From Planctomycetota bacterium (lineage in GTDB: Bacteria; Planctomycetota; Phycisphaerae; Phycisphaerales; SM1A02), in NCBI GenBank assembly GCA_014381555.1, contig JACNLO010000037.1, forward strand, positions 53,335 through 117,334: a DNA stretch of 64,000 nt, in the 5' to 3' direction. Of this stretch, positions 8,533 through 17,700 are shown piece after piece. The position numbers were made by a program, and so were the translations under genes. Each line of letters starts with the position of its first letter. The stretch's first letter is position 1. The notes beneath the pieces were generated by a model that saw only the letters and a list, made by a program, of their open reading frames with translations, had not been told where the DNA came from and searched no databases.

Positions 8533-9519
8533 TTATTTTTTGGGACCTTCTCCACGATTGAAGAGGCTCGATATTGACATATGGTGGTGAATTCGATGTA
8601 CGGCTTCACCAAGAAACCGTGAAACACTGAGAACATGAAGTTTGTCCTCGATGCCTTCTAGCCGGCTATCGGGGGCAATAGTGTCAGTGATAATGACTTC
8701 ACTGATTGGAGATGATTTAATTCGTTCAACTGCAGGACCGACAATGACACCATGAGTTGCTGCTGCGATAACTTTAGTTGCACCTTCCTCGGTGACCAAC
8801 TTAGCTGCTTCGCAAATTGTTCCAGCTGTTGAAATCATGTCATCAACCATTAGTACTGTTTTGCCTTTGACATCACCGATGAGGCGTTTGGAAACAACTT
8901 CGCTTCCGGAATCTCTTCGTTTGTCGATGATGGCGAGTTTTGAATCGAGCAAACCTGCGTACATGTTTGCAACTTTTACATTCCCAACATCTGGGGAAAC
9001 GATGACCATATCATCCCCTTGTATATCTGTTCGTTGTGAAAAGTAGTCGCAAAATACTTTGGTCGCTGTAAGGTGGTCAACAGGAATATCAAAGAACCCC
9101 TGAATTTGTGCTGCGTGCAAATCCATGCAAAGAACGCGGTTCGCACCTGCTGCAGTCATAATGTTTGCAACAAGTTTCGCTGTAATTGGAACTCGCCCTT
9201 CGTCTTTTCTATCTTGCCTTGCATAGCCAAAGTATGGGACAACAGCGGTTATGCGACCTGCGGATGCTCTGCGTAACGTGTCAATCCAAATAAGTAGTTC
9301 CATAAGATTGTCATTCACTGGCATCGCAGTAGATTGCACAATGAAACAATCTCTTCCGCGTATATCTTCATCAATTTTGACAATAATTTCGTTGTCGGGG
9401 AAGCATTCGACTGTGGCTGCTGCTAAAGGCATTTCCAAATGGCTGCACATTTCTTCTGCTAGATGTTTGCCACCTGTGGCTGCAAAAATTTTCATTCTTT
9501 TGTGATCATCGTGGCTCAT
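8533..9519 (-). CDS. prs: Ribose-phosphate pyrophosphokinase
   Basis: Makes PRPP from ribose 5-phosphate and ATP for nucleotide, His and Trp synthesis. The 328-residue sequence shows the ATP-loop region VECFPDNEIIVKIDEDIRG, the YFGYARQDRKD flexible loop, CMDLHAAQIQGFF with the metal-binding His, SPDVGNVKVAN, and the PRPP-binding loop VLMVDDMISTAGT. Length is normal for class I Prs. Its ATG overlaps the glmU stop as ATGA. A slightly later start at MKIFAATGG, eight codons in, is also possible. Confidence 0.97.
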   Translation of the reverse strand: MSHDDHKRMKIFAATGGKHLAEEMCSHLEMPLAAATVECFPDNEIIVKIDEDIRGRDCFIVQSTAMPVNDNLMELLIWIDTLRRASAGRITAVVPYFGYARQDRKDEGRVPITAKLVANIMTAAGANRVLCMDLHAAQIQGFFDIPVDHLTATKVFCDYFSQRTDIQGDDMVIVSPDVGNVKVANMYAGLLDSKLAIIDKRRDSGSEVVSKRLIGDVKGKTVLMVDDMISTAGTICEAAKLVTEEGATKVIAAATHGVIVGPAVERIKSSPISEVIITDTIAPDSRLEGIEDKLHVLSVSRFLGEAVHRIHHHMSISSLFNRGEGPKK

Positions 9520-10295
9520 ACTGTTGGCTCCATTTTGTTTTGTAACCGGTTCAGTAACACATGTTCAACATCAGCGAGTTGCTTTGGTGTATTGATAGAA
9601 AGAATGTCCTCAGGCGCAACGGCATTGACAATCTCAACAGGTTCATTTCTGTCGAGAAGCATTTGCGGAACTTCTGTGAGGTAGTACTCATTGGTGAGTG
9701 CGTTTGGTTGTAAATCGTCAAGGCATTCCCAGAGTGTTTTTGATTTAAATACTGCATAACTTGGATACACTTCGTGAATTTCAAGTTGTTCAGGGGTTGC
9801 ATTTTTATGTTCAATTATTTCGGCGAAACGGTCGTTTTCATCGCGTATGATTCGTCCATATCCAGTTGGGTCTGGAATGGTGCTTGTTGCAAGAGTTGCA
9901 GCTGCAGTAGAAGTTTCTTGCAATGCAATCATGTCGTGAATTGTTGACGCTCGAAGCAGTGGTCCATCGCCACCAAGAATAATGATGTTGCCATCAAAAT
10001 CAGTAAGCGTTTCTTTGCATACAAGAACTGCGTGTCCAGTTCCAAGTTGTGGTTCTTGAATAACATATTCACACCCTTGGATTTGGTCTTGTACGATTTC
10101 AGCACCATGTCCGATTACAAGAATTACTCGATCTGCGCCTGCTTCTTTGACAGCATCAACTACCCATTGCACCATTGGTTTTCCAGCAACTTCATGCAAG
10201 ACCTTAGGAAGGTCGCTATTCATGCGCGTACCTTTTCCTGCTGCAAGAATTATTGCTGCAAGAGGTTTTTTGGATTGTGTTGACGTGTCTGTCAT
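9516..10295 (-). CDS. glmU: UDP-GlcNAc pyrophosphorylase, single-domain GlmU
   Basis: A nucleotidyltransferase with the signature LAAIILAAGKGTRMNSDLP, the GTGHAV motif (residues of about 90) and LGGDGPLL for metal and UTP binding. It corresponds to the N-terminal half of GlmU, which makes UDP-GlcNAc from GlcNAc-1-P and UTP. The left-handed beta-helix acetyltransferase half is missing: the protein ends at about 259 residues and runs straight into prs. I took the ATG at 10295 (MTDTSTQSKK). The longer frame to 10403 would enter the tRNA gene. A separate enzyme would have to acetylate GlcN-1-P. Confidence 0.85.
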   Translation of the reverse strand: MTDTSTQSKKPLAAIILAAGKGTRMNSDLPKVLHEVAGKPMVQWVVDAVKEAGADRVILVIGHGAEIVQDQIQGCEYVIQEPQLGTGHAVLVCKETLTDFDGNIIILGGDGPLLRASTIHDMIALQETSTAAATLATSTIPDPTGYGRIIRDENDRFAEIIEHKNATPEQLEIHEVYPSYAVFKSKTLWECLDDLQPNALTNEYYLTEVPQMLLDRNEPVEIVNAVAPEDILSINTPKQLADVEHVLLNRLQNKMEPTV

Positions 10296-10364
10296 CTCTT
10301 TGCCATTCTCCAAAAGCGAACTACTTGGAGGAACTTTCTGGGGGTGGGGAATGTCCTGTGGGAA

Positions 10365-10436
10365 CTGGCCCGCCAAGACTTGAACTTGGAATGCCTGGAT
10401 CAAAACCAGGTGTGTTACCGATTACACCACGGGCCA
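10365..10436 (-). tRNA. tRNA-Gln (anticodon TTG)
   Basis: Read on the minus strand, TGGCCCG and CGGGCCA form a 7-bp acceptor stem. The D arm contains GTAATCGGTAAC. The anticodon stem CCTGG/CCAGG encloses the loop TTTTGAT with anticodon TTG, which reads CAA glutamine codons. The T arm carries GTTCAAGTC. The CCA end is not encoded. The gene lies 70 bases upstream of glmU and downstream of a candidate structured RNA, and probably all are processed from one transcript. Confidence 0.93.
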
Positions 10437-10444
10437 AAATGTTG

Positions 10445-10661
10445 AGATGCTTCTGAGTGAGAGCAACTCTTGCAAACCTCCTGCCTAACCAATGCGAACA
10501 TGGCTTGGGCATGCATGAATCGCGGAGGGACAAACTTCTGCAAGTGAAGCCCAATCCGCGGCGAACTTCTCCTAGGACTTGGAGCACTAATCGCCGCGAT
10601 CAGTACCCCATGCAGCGCCAAGTATACGACTTGTCACTGACGGTCCCTCTTGTGGGGAAGG
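10445..10661 (-). ncRNA. Candidate structured RNA upstream of tRNA-Gln
   Basis: This gene-free stretch between the GT2 gene and tRNA-Gln is visibly more GC-rich than its flanks and rich in self-complementarity. On the minus strand CGCGGCGA (complement of 10591-10598) pairs with TCGCCGCG (complement of 10557-10564), enclosing an inner CTCC/GGAG stem. A GGG-CTTC/GAAG-CCC hairpin follows, then a CATG/CATG hairpin. ATCGCGG can alternatively pair with CCGCGAT further on, giving a rod-like fold. A good promoter lies just upstream on the same strand. I find no SRP, RNase P, tmRNA or 5S signature. A 6S-like regulator is one possibility. Confidence 0.4.
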
Positions 10662-10667
10662 GTTGGA

Positions 10668-10696
10668 ATTATACTCGTTGTAGTGCAATCTGTATA
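10668..10696 (-). promoter_or_regulatory. Sigma-70-type promoter for the RNA/tRNA-Gln/glmU transcript
   Basis: On the minus strand TATACA (complement of 10691-10696) is followed after 17 bases by a perfect TATAAT (complement of 10668-10673). It sits downstream of the GT2 gene stop and points to the structured region and tRNA-Gln. A second, weaker -10-like TATACT lies at the complement of 10621-10626. Confidence 0.65.
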
Positions 10697-10709
10697 GGTG
10701 TTTTATTGC

Positions 10710-11519
10710 TTAGATCGACGAGGAAATCGCGGTTTTTCGACGTGTCTGGATGGAATCTTCAAGGTGTGATTTATTGCTTGTCGCCTTAGATCGGCTTGCG
10801 TCAGGATGCCAAAGATGTAATACGGTTGCTCTTTGGTCTCCTCTACGGACAAGGCAGTTAGAGTTGATGGCACGAACCACAAGTTCAGAATCTTCATATC
10901 CCCATCCAGTGAACGATTCATCAAAGCCACCTATGGCGAGCATATCTTCTCGATAAATACCAAAGTTACACCCTCTAACTCGTTTCCATGACTTAGGGGT
11001 GATTGCTCTAAAAGGTCCTAGGAAAGCTGGTATTAGTGGAAGAAAACGGTTTAAATGTCCACTGATTCGTACCTTAAGGAGAGAGAAGAGCGACCATGCG
11101 TGAATTTGGAGGTCGTTATCAAGAAGGTGTTGAGTGATGGTTTGGTCAAGCAAAATCCGGCTACACCCAACGATGCGTTTTTGTCTTGCGAGGTTCCGAT
11201 GATCCTTGATAAACGATTGTCGCGGGATGCAATCTCCATCGAGGAAGACGAGGTAGTCAGAAGTTGAGGCGGAGATCGCTTTATTCAGGATTTCAGATTT
11301 TTGAAATCCATTGTCTTCATGCCAAATATGCTCAATTTTAATGCCATATTCATTGGAAAATAAATCTATGCAGGACTTTGTTTCTGGCTCAGAGCCATCA
11401 TCAGCCAAAATAAGTTGAAAATCTGGGTCATGTTGGTTCGCGATGCCACGAAGAACCATCCGAAGGAAATCTGGTTGGTTATATGTGCTGACGATAAGTG
11501 TAATAGATGGTTTTTGCAC
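10710..11519 (-). CDS. Family 2 glycosyltransferase with galactosyltransferase-type C-terminus
   Basis: A 269-residue GT-A enzyme. It starts SITLIVSTYNQPDFL, has LILADDGSEPETK for nucleotide-sugar binding and the metal-binding LDGDCIP (a DxD-type motif). Near the C-terminus GGFDESFTGWGYEDSEL followed by LWHP matches the Glyco_transf_7C motif of galactosyl- and chondroitin-type transferases. No membrane segment is seen, so it probably acts at the cytoplasmic face in making a surface glycan. Donor and acceptor cannot be told. It stands alone, divergent from mrdA. Confidence 0.88.
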   Translation of the reverse strand: MQKPSITLIVSTYNQPDFLRMVLRGIANQHDPDFQLILADDGSEPETKSCIDLFSNEYGIKIEHIWHEDNGFQKSEILNKAISASTSDYLVFLDGDCIPRQSFIKDHRNLARQKRIVGCSRILLDQTITQHLLDNDLQIHAWSLFSLLKVRISGHLNRFLPLIPAFLGPFRAITPKSWKRVRGCNFGIYREDMLAIGGFDESFTGWGYEDSELVVRAINSNCLVRRGDQRATVLHLWHPDASRSKATSNKSHLEDSIQTRRKTAISSSI

Positions 11520-11570
11520 GCAATACTGTCCTTTGCCTGTACCTTACTCTAGCATTACACGCATTGCCCT

Positions 11571-13760
11571 ATGTTTTCTAATTTGATTCTCTTTTACCGC
11601 CGCCTCATCGTGCTTATTGCGACTTTTATTGTCGTGCTGCTCGTCCTTGTTTTTCAACTTTGGCGTCTTACATTAAGCGAGGGAGAAGCAAGGTATGAGA
11701 AAGCAATGGGTCGACTTCACTCCACGTCATATCTTCCTACATGGAGGGGTCGCATTACGGATAGGAAGAATCGTGTCCTTGCTGAAGATGTCGCGTCGTA
11801 TGCAGTTTCGGTTGATTGGGATGTCATTACTGGTGATCGTGCCATTAGGTACGCTCGTGAAGACGCTAAAACTTCAATTGGCTCTGAACGATGGAAGTCA
11901 ATTTCTCCAGATGATCGACAAGCATTTGTTGATGCATATCTTCCAGCTCGCTTAAGTGAGCTTAATGATTTTTGGGCACTCGTTTCAAAAGCTGGAAATC
12001 TTCCACGAGAAGAATTAGAACGAACGTTGGATATTATTCGTGAAGAAGTTGAACACACTGCGCATGTTGTTTGGGCTCGCCAAGAAGAAGTGCATAAGAA
12101 AAGATATGGCGACAGTGTGGAGTTTATTGCTCGCCCAATTAAGGAGCAGCGAGAGCCACATGTTGTATTAACGAGGGTGTCTGATGAAACTGCGATTGTG
12201 TTTGAATTACTAGGTCAACAATTTGACAACGTTGTACATGTGGAACATTCTAGGCAACGAGAATATAAGAATCGTATTCAAAATGTTGTTGTGAGTCGTG
12301 CTACTTTGCCTCGCGAGATGCGTAGAAACAATTCGATTGAAGTTTCTCTTGATGATGTTGCCGAACTAATTGTTGGGGATGTCCGCAAGGATGTGTGGGA
12401 AGAGGATATTAAAAATAATCCATTTCGATCTAACGGCGAGGTGAATCTATCGGGATATCGCGCGGGTGACGAAGTAGGTAAGAGTGGGTTAGAACAATCT
12501 CTAGAGAATAGTTTGCGTGGTTTAAGAGGTCGAGTTGTTCGGCATCGAAATGGAGACGAACTTGTGCGAGTGCCTGTACAAGGTGGCAAAGATGTACAAA
12601 TTACTCTTGATATTAAATTGCAAGCAAGGGTTGAAGGTGTTCTTTCCCCTGAACTTGGCTTGATGAAAGTCCAAGAGTGGCATCGGAACACTCATTTGCC
12701 CGTTGATACGCCATTGCGTGGGGCGGTAGTTGTTCTTGATATTGAAACAAGTGAGGTGCTTGCTATGGCATCAACACCTGCGCTGCGAGATGAAGAAGAT
12801 GTTGATGGGTATCCTTGGCTTAATCGTGCGGCGGAGGGATTGTATCCGCCAGGGTCTATTATTAAGCCACTCGTTTTAGCAGCAGCAATTACTGAAAGCG
12901 AATTGAAGCCCGATGAGTCTATCGAATGTGTTGGGCATTTCTTCAAGGATGTGAAAGATGCTGCAAGGTGTTGGATTTACAGACCTGTGTATAAGAATAG
13001 AACACATGGATATCTTAAATCCGTAGAAGCAATTGCTCGATCGTGTAATATTTTCTTTTACGAACTTGGAACTCGGATGGGGTTCGAAAAACTTCTTGAA
13101 TGGTTGCAGCGTTTTGGGATGTCTCAACCAGTTGCATCTCAATTAAGTAGCAATACTTCTACTGGCACTTTAGGGCATGTGCCCAGTGAAGAAGAAATTG
13201 AATCTTTGCGTGCACAAGGCGCGCTTGCGTTTGAAACAATAAGCATCTCAATTGGGCAAGGGGCTTTGACATGGTCTCCTTTACACGCAGCTGCTGCGTA
13301 TGCAACCCTTGCACGGGGTGGTGTTTGGATTCCTCCATCTTTAGTGGTAGGTCTTCAACATGAAGAGACGGATTTACATCTTAATAAGGATGGTGTCACT
13401 GTAGCTCTTGAAGGTTTACATGATTCAATTTCAAAGAAATATGGAACTGGTTCTAGAATTCGTTATGGAGCAGACAATAGTGAGCCAACATTTACTATTC
13501 AGGGGGTTCGGCTTTGGGGGAAAACAGGTACTGCGGAAGCACCGCCATATCGTTTGAACAAAGAATCTGAGCCAATTAGTGGTTTAGACCATTCTTGGTT
13601 TTTGGTTATGGCATCGGATGTAGGTGGCTCAGAGCCAAAGGTTGTCGTTGCAGTTCTTGTAGAACACGGTGGAAGTGGTGGTCGTGTTGCAGGCCCAATT
13701 GCAAATCAAATTTTGTATTCACTTCAATCTGAAGGATATTTGGAGGGTGAATCACAATGA
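11571..13760 (+). CDS. mrdA: Penicillin-binding protein 2 (elongation transpeptidase)
   Basis: A 729-residue class B PBP that crosslinks peptidoglycan during cell elongation. It has an N-terminal membrane anchor (about residues 8-32), a dimerisation domain, and a transpeptidase domain with all three active-site motifs: the SxxK motif in PPGSIIKP, SxN as SCN in IARSCNIFFYELG, and KTG in WGKTGTAEAPP. It is about 100 residues longer than E. coli PBP2, with an extra charged helical insert around residues 90-190. It overlaps rodA as ATGA, so the transpeptidase and its glycosyltransferase partner are co-translated. Confidence 0.93.
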   Translation: MFSNLILFYRRLIVLIATFIVVLLVLVFQLWRLTLSEGEARYEKAMGRLHSTSYLPTWRGRITDRKNRVLAEDVASYAVSVDWDVITGDRAIRYAREDAKTSIGSERWKSISPDDRQAFVDAYLPARLSELNDFWALVSKAGNLPREELERTLDIIREEVEHTAHVVWARQEEVHKKRYGDSVEFIARPIKEQREPHVVLTRVSDETAIVFELLGQQFDNVVHVEHSRQREYKNRIQNVVVSRATLPREMRRNNSIEVSLDDVAELIVGDVRKDVWEEDIKNNPFRSNGEVNLSGYRAGDEVGKSGLEQSLENSLRGLRGRVVRHRNGDELVRVPVQGGKDVQITLDIKLQARVEGVLSPELGLMKVQEWHRNTHLPVDTPLRGAVVVLDIETSEVLAMASTPALRDEEDVDGYPWLNRAAEGLYPPGSIIKPLVLAAAITESELKPDESIECVGHFFKDVKDAARCWIYRPVYKNRTHGYLKSVEAIARSCNIFFYELGTRMGFEKLLEWLQRFGMSQPVASQLSSNTSTGTLGHVPSEEEIESLRAQGALAFETISISIGQGALTWSPLHAAAAYATLARGGVWIPPSLVVGLQHEETDLHLNKDGVTVALEGLHDSISKKYGTGSRIRYGADNSEPTFTIQGVRLWGKTGTAEAPPYRLNKESEPISGLDHSWFLVMASDVGGSEPKVVVAVLVEHGGSGGRVAGPIANQILYSLQSEGYLEGESQ

Positions 13761-14938
13761 GTATTGAATCCCGAAGTGGTGCAAAAAGAATTCACCGTTC
13801 CAAAGTGCGAAAAATGCACGCTGGCTGGGTAGTATTTATTGCGGCACTTTTGTTGATGCTGTTTGGTGTCGAAGCGATAAGTACAACAAGGCCAAACACT
13901 GCAACTCGCCAGTTGTTTCTAGGAGTAATCGGCATGGGTCTTGCCTTTGGCATTGCATTTGTTCCTCAAAAACGATTTCGACAAGCAAGTTGGTGGTTGT
14001 ATGTTTTGAGTTTGTTTCTTTTGCTCTTCTTGCTTATTCCTGGTGTTCCAGATTTTATTGTTCACCCTCGAAATGGAGCAAGAAGGTGGATTAACTTTGG
14101 CTTTATTGACATGCAGCCCTCTGAGATAATGAAGGTAGCATTTATTTTTGCAATGGCTTCACATTTACGGTTCAGAAATCAATATAGAAAATTTAAGGGG
14201 CTTGTCTTAGCATTGTTCGTTGCAATCCCTCCTATGATGCTCATTCTTGTAGAGCCCGACTTGGGAACTGCGATGTTGTTTCTTCCCGCACTTATTGCAA
14301 TGTTGGTTGCAGCTGGAGCGAGGTATAGACACCTTGTTATTATTGGGCTTCTTGCAATTATTGCTGCAGGTTCGATGTATCCGATTCTTCGCCCTCACCA
14401 AAAGGGGAGAATTAAAGCGTTGATTGCTCAGGTTCAAGGGGATGATAGGTATGAACAATCAATTGGATATCAAGGGGCGCGTGCTATGACATTAATTGGA
14501 GCGGGTCAGGAAATCGGAGTTGGGAAAGAAAGAGCAGAGGAGTTATTGAGAGCGAATCATTTGCCAGAAGAACACAACGACATGATTTTTGCGGTTATTA
14601 CGCTACGTTGGGGTTTTTGGGGAGCACTTGGGTTATGGTCCTTATATGTATTGTTTGGTATTGGAGGTATTATTTCTGCGATTGGTTGCAAAGATCCATT
14701 CCCGAGACTTGTTGCAGTCGGTATTACAACAATGATTGTGTCTCAAATGATAATTAACACTGCGATGACTTTAGGGCTTGCGCCAATTACTGGTCTCACA
14801 CTCCCATTTGTGAGTGCAGGTGGGTCAAGTCTAGTCATAGCATGGCTGATGGCGGGTATCTTGTTCGGAATTGCAATGAGAAGAGACCCTCTTATGACAA
14901 GAGAAGGTTTTTCGTTTTCTGATGAAGGGATGATGTAA
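13757..14938 (+). CDS. rodA: Rod-shape SEDS glycosyltransferase RodA
   Basis: A 393-residue polytopic SEDS protein that polymerises lipid II with PBP2. Key blocks are NGARRWINFGFIDMQPSEIMK, the VEPDLGTAMLFLP loop bearing the catalytic Asp region, the GxxQSxxGxxxGG-related loop QEIGVGKERAEELLRANHLPEEHNDM (first part), and the C-terminal TGLTLPFVSAGGSSL. The start overlaps mrdA and the stop abuts the GTG of rsmG. Confidence 0.94.
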   Translation: MSIESRSGAKRIHRSKVRKMHAGWVVFIAALLLMLFGVEAISTTRPNTATRQLFLGVIGMGLAFGIAFVPQKRFRQASWWLYVLSLFLLLFLLIPGVPDFIVHPRNGARRWINFGFIDMQPSEIMKVAFIFAMASHLRFRNQYRKFKGLVLALFVAIPPMMLILVEPDLGTAMLFLPALIAMLVAAGARYRHLVIIGLLAIIAAGSMYPILRPHQKGRIKALIAQVQGDDRYEQSIGYQGARAMTLIGAGQEIGVGKERAEELLRANHLPEEHNDMIFAVITLRWGFWGALGLWSLYVLFGIGGIISAIGCKDPFPRLVAVGITTMIVSQMIINTAMTLGLAPITGLTLPFVSAGGSSLVIAWLMAGILFGIAMRRDPLMTREGFSFSDEGMM

Positions 14939-15673
14939 GTGAATTCGATAGAAAAAATACCAGAAGATTTTAATGAGCAAGTAGCCGATCTTGGCATTGA
15001 ATTTGATGAAGGCGATTTGCAGCGGTTGGGAGAGTTTATCGATTCTCTTCTTGAAACTAATCAAAAGTTTAATTTAACTGCTGTCAAGGATCCATCTCAA
15101 GCTTGGACAAAACATATTTTGGATAGCTTGTCGTTGATTCCAGTTCTTTCAACCGAAGGTGTAGAGCATGTTGTTGATGTTGGAAGTGGGGGAGGCTTAC
15201 CTGCCTTGCCACTGGCAATCACGATGCCTCACGTTACATTTACACTAGTTGAGGCGACGAAGAAAAAGGCGTTGTTTTTGAGCGAAGTAGTCGATCAGTT
15301 ATCACTTGATAATGTGACCATCATTGCAGATCGAGCGGAAAATCTTGCGACTCCTGATGGGGGATTCCGTGACATTGCAGACGCTGTTATCGCCAGAGCT
15401 GTTGGACCATTACAAGTATTACTAGAACTTACTGTTCCTTTTGCAAAAGTTGACGGAGTTGTGATTGCAATCAAAGGAGAGAGAGCGCAGCAAGAAATTG
15501 AAGATGCAAGTAAGGCGCTACATATTCTTCACTCAAAGGTTGAGTCTTCAGTTCGTACAACAACAGGGACAATCTTGACCATTCGAAAAATAGAATCGAC
15601 ACCCAGGGCGTATCCCAGAGTTTCAGGCGAGCCAAAAAGGATGCCACTTGGGAAAAAGGGCGTAAAACATTGA
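14939..15673 (+). CDS. rsmG: 16S rRNA (guanine-N7) methyltransferase RsmG
   Basis: A 244-residue Rossmann-fold methyltransferase that modifies G527 of 16S rRNA. It has NQKFNLTAV and HILDSLSLIP near the start, the SAM-binding VVDVGSGGGLPALPLAI, and the late FxxRKIESTPRAYPR-like end with the typical YPR motif. The start is a GTG directly abutting the rodA stop, after AAGGGA. The stop overlaps the next start as TTGA. Confidence 0.94.
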   Translation: MNSIEKIPEDFNEQVADLGIEFDEGDLQRLGEFIDSLLETNQKFNLTAVKDPSQAWTKHILDSLSLIPVLSTEGVEHVVDVGSGGGLPALPLAITMPHVTFTLVEATKKKALFLSEVVDQLSLDNVTIIADRAENLATPDGGFRDIADAVIARAVGPLQVLLELTVPFAKVDGVVIAIKGERAQQEIEDASKALHILHSKVESSVRTTTGTILTIRKIESTPRAYPRVSGEPKRMPLGKKGVKH

Positions 15674-17679
15674 GCATAATTGATTCCATGTTTGTTGACG
15701 GTGGGGAACTGAGCCAAGTTTTAGATGAGTGGGAGCCACGGCAGCAGCAAGTTGACATGTCTGTTGCTGTTGCAAGTGCGTTAGATAATCGGGGGCAGTT
15801 GCTTGTTGAAGCGGGGACAGGGGTTGGAAAGTCAATTGGATACCTTGTGCCTGCGATTCGTCGAATTATGGAGCATGATGAAACCGTTGTTATTGCGACA
15901 AACACGATTACTTTGCAAGAGCAAATTATGCTACATGACCTTCCTATTTTATCCAAGGCATTTGGAGGAGGGTTCGATGCCGTGTTGGTGAAGGGGCGTG
16001 CAAACTATATTTCTCTTCGTCGATTGGAACGGGCGATTGATCAGCGTGCTACATTACTTCATGATCCAAAAGCAGTCGAAGATTTAAACCAAATTCAAGA
16101 ATGGGCAGTAAACACTACAGATGGTTCACGTTCTTCTCTGCCGATGTTGCCGCGCGGCGATGTCTGGGAACTTGTCAAGAGCGACGGTTCTCGTTGTTTA
16201 GGAAAAAAGTGTCCTTTGCATTCAAAATGTTATTACCAGTCAGCAAGGCGTGCAATGGAACAAGGTAGGTTGCTTGTTTGTAATCATGCTTTGTTTTTTT
16301 CAGATCTCGCATTGAGAATGCGCGGGGCTGGTTTTTTGCCGCGGTATGACCATGTTATTTTTGATGAGGCGCACGCAATAGAAGATGTTGCGGCCGATCA
16401 TTTTGGGGCATCGATATCGGAAAACCAAGTCGAATATTTTTTACGCTCCTTGGTTCCGACTTCAAGAAAACATGCATCTAAAGGTTTTTTAAATTCTCTT
16501 AAGAATCGCGGGGACCAGAGTGAGTTGCTTGCTCAATGTATCGATTATGTTCACCATTGCAGAGAAGAATCGCATTCTTTTTTTGATGCTCTTGTTCAGT
16601 GGAAACTCAATGAAGCACCGCCAAATGGGAGAATAGTTAAGCCAAACATTCTTGCAAATTCATTAAGTGCTCCTCTTTTTGAACTTGGCAAACATTTGAG
16701 TTTGCTTAAGGAAACAATCGAGAACGATGCAGAAGTTGCGGAAACTAGTGGGTATTCTCAACGAGCAATTGATATGGCAATGACGTGTAATGTTTTAATT
16801 TCCCAAGAGATTAAGGGTTGTGTGTATGCTGTTGAGGGTGTCCCGCATTACAATCGTGGGGCAACGGTTCCAAAACCAGTGTTAAAGTGTTTAGCGGTTG
16901 ACGTCTCCACACTCCTTAAAGAAAATTTGCTTGATGGTGGAACCTCCACTATTTTGACTTCGGCAACTCTTGCAACTGGCGGGAGTGATTTCTCTCTGAT
17001 TAAATCGCGACTAGGATTTGCCGACCCCATCGAATTACAGCTTGGAAGTCCATTTGATTTTCCAAGACAAATGAGAGCTTGGGTTGATTCGACAATGCCT
17101 GAACCGTCCCACGAAGAATATGCAACAAGACTTGCAGACAGAATTGTCGATTTAGTTGGACGAACACATGGTGGGGCGTTTGTGTTGTTCACGAGTTATA
17201 AAATGTTAGAGAAGGTGGCGGGATTGTCCAGACATGAAATTGAATCGAAAGGGTTGACATTTCTTGAACACGGGTCAAAAGTTACGAGAACTTCTTTGTT
17301 GGAACAATTCAAAGAAGATGAATCTGCGGTGTTGCTTGGTACCGCAAGTTTTTGGCAAGGTGTTGATGTTCGAGGGAAGAATTTACGCAATGTTATTATT
17401 ACACGATTGCCATTTGATGTCCCAGATCGACCGCTTGTAGAAGCTAGGCAAGAGCTAATAAAAGAGAAAGGTGAGAGTCCTTTTATGAAGGACCAACTTC
17501 CACGCGCTGTAATTCGGTTTCGTCAAGGGATTGGACGTTTAATTCGTTCAAGTGAAGATAAAGGAGATGTGTCGATTCTTGATTCTCGAGTTGTACGTAA
17601 GTTTTATGGCGGAGCGTTTTTAGCTGCACTACCAGATGGAGTTGAAGTTGTTGATTTGGCTTCTGAAGACTTTTTTTGA
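15670..17679 (+). CDS. DinG-family ATP-dependent DNA helicase
   Basis: A 669-residue XPD/DinG-type superfamily 2 helicase. Motif I is EAGTGVGKS (about residue 55), motif Ia is NTITLQEQ, the DEAH box is FDEAHAIED, and motif VI is FRQGIGRLIRS. Four cysteines (in RCLGKKCPLHSKCYYQSAR and the downstream CNHALFF) fit an iron-sulfur cluster domain. I took the TTG at 15670, which overlaps the rsmG stop after an AAAGGG ribosome-binding site. An ATG at 15688 would drop six residues. DinG helicases act in damage repair and R-loop or G-quadruplex removal. The exact subfamily is not certain. Confidence 0.88.
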   Translation: MSIIDSMFVDGGELSQVLDEWEPRQQQVDMSVAVASALDNRGQLLVEAGTGVGKSIGYLVPAIRRIMEHDETVVIATNTITLQEQIMLHDLPILSKAFGGGFDAVLVKGRANYISLRRLERAIDQRATLLHDPKAVEDLNQIQEWAVNTTDGSRSSLPMLPRGDVWELVKSDGSRCLGKKCPLHSKCYYQSARRAMEQGRLLVCNHALFFSDLALRMRGAGFLPRYDHVIFDEAHAIEDVAADHFGASISENQVEYFLRSLVPTSRKHASKGFLNSLKNRGDQSELLAQCIDYVHHCREESHSFFDALVQWKLNEAPPNGRIVKPNILANSLSAPLFELGKHLSLLKETIENDAEVAETSGYSQRAIDMAMTCNVLISQEIKGCVYAVEGVPHYNRGATVPKPVLKCLAVDVSTLLKENLLDGGTSTILTSATLATGGSDFSLIKSRLGFADPIELQLGSPFDFPRQMRAWVDSTMPEPSHEEYATRLADRIVDLVGRTHGGAFVLFTSYKMLEKVAGLSRHEIESKGLTFLEHGSKVTRTSLLEQFKEDESAVLLGTASFWQGVDVRGKNLRNVIITRLPFDVPDRPLVEARQELIKEKGESPFMKDQLPRAVIRFRQGIGRLIRSSEDKGDVSILDSRVVRKFYGGAFLAALPDGVEVVDLASEDFF

Positions 17680-17700
17680 TGCGAGTGTTATGATGCCATC

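Noticed and set aside
9516..9530. Frameshift or premature stop in glmU
   Set aside because: The stop overlaps the prs start in the usual coupling and no acetyltransferase remnant follows, so the short form looks genuine.
10296..10403. N-terminal extension of glmU
   Set aside because: The frame enters the tRNA-Gln gene.
10445..10661. SRP RNA, RNase P RNA, tmRNA or 5S rRNA identity for the structured region
   Set aside because: None of the diagnostic core sequences of these RNAs could be found on either strand.
10457..10789. A 110-codon plus-strand frame across the gap upstream of tRNA-Gln
   Set aside because: It has no ribosome-binding site, no recognisable domain and runs antisense into the GT2 gene. 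The stem-rich DNA and minus-strand promoter fit an RNA better.
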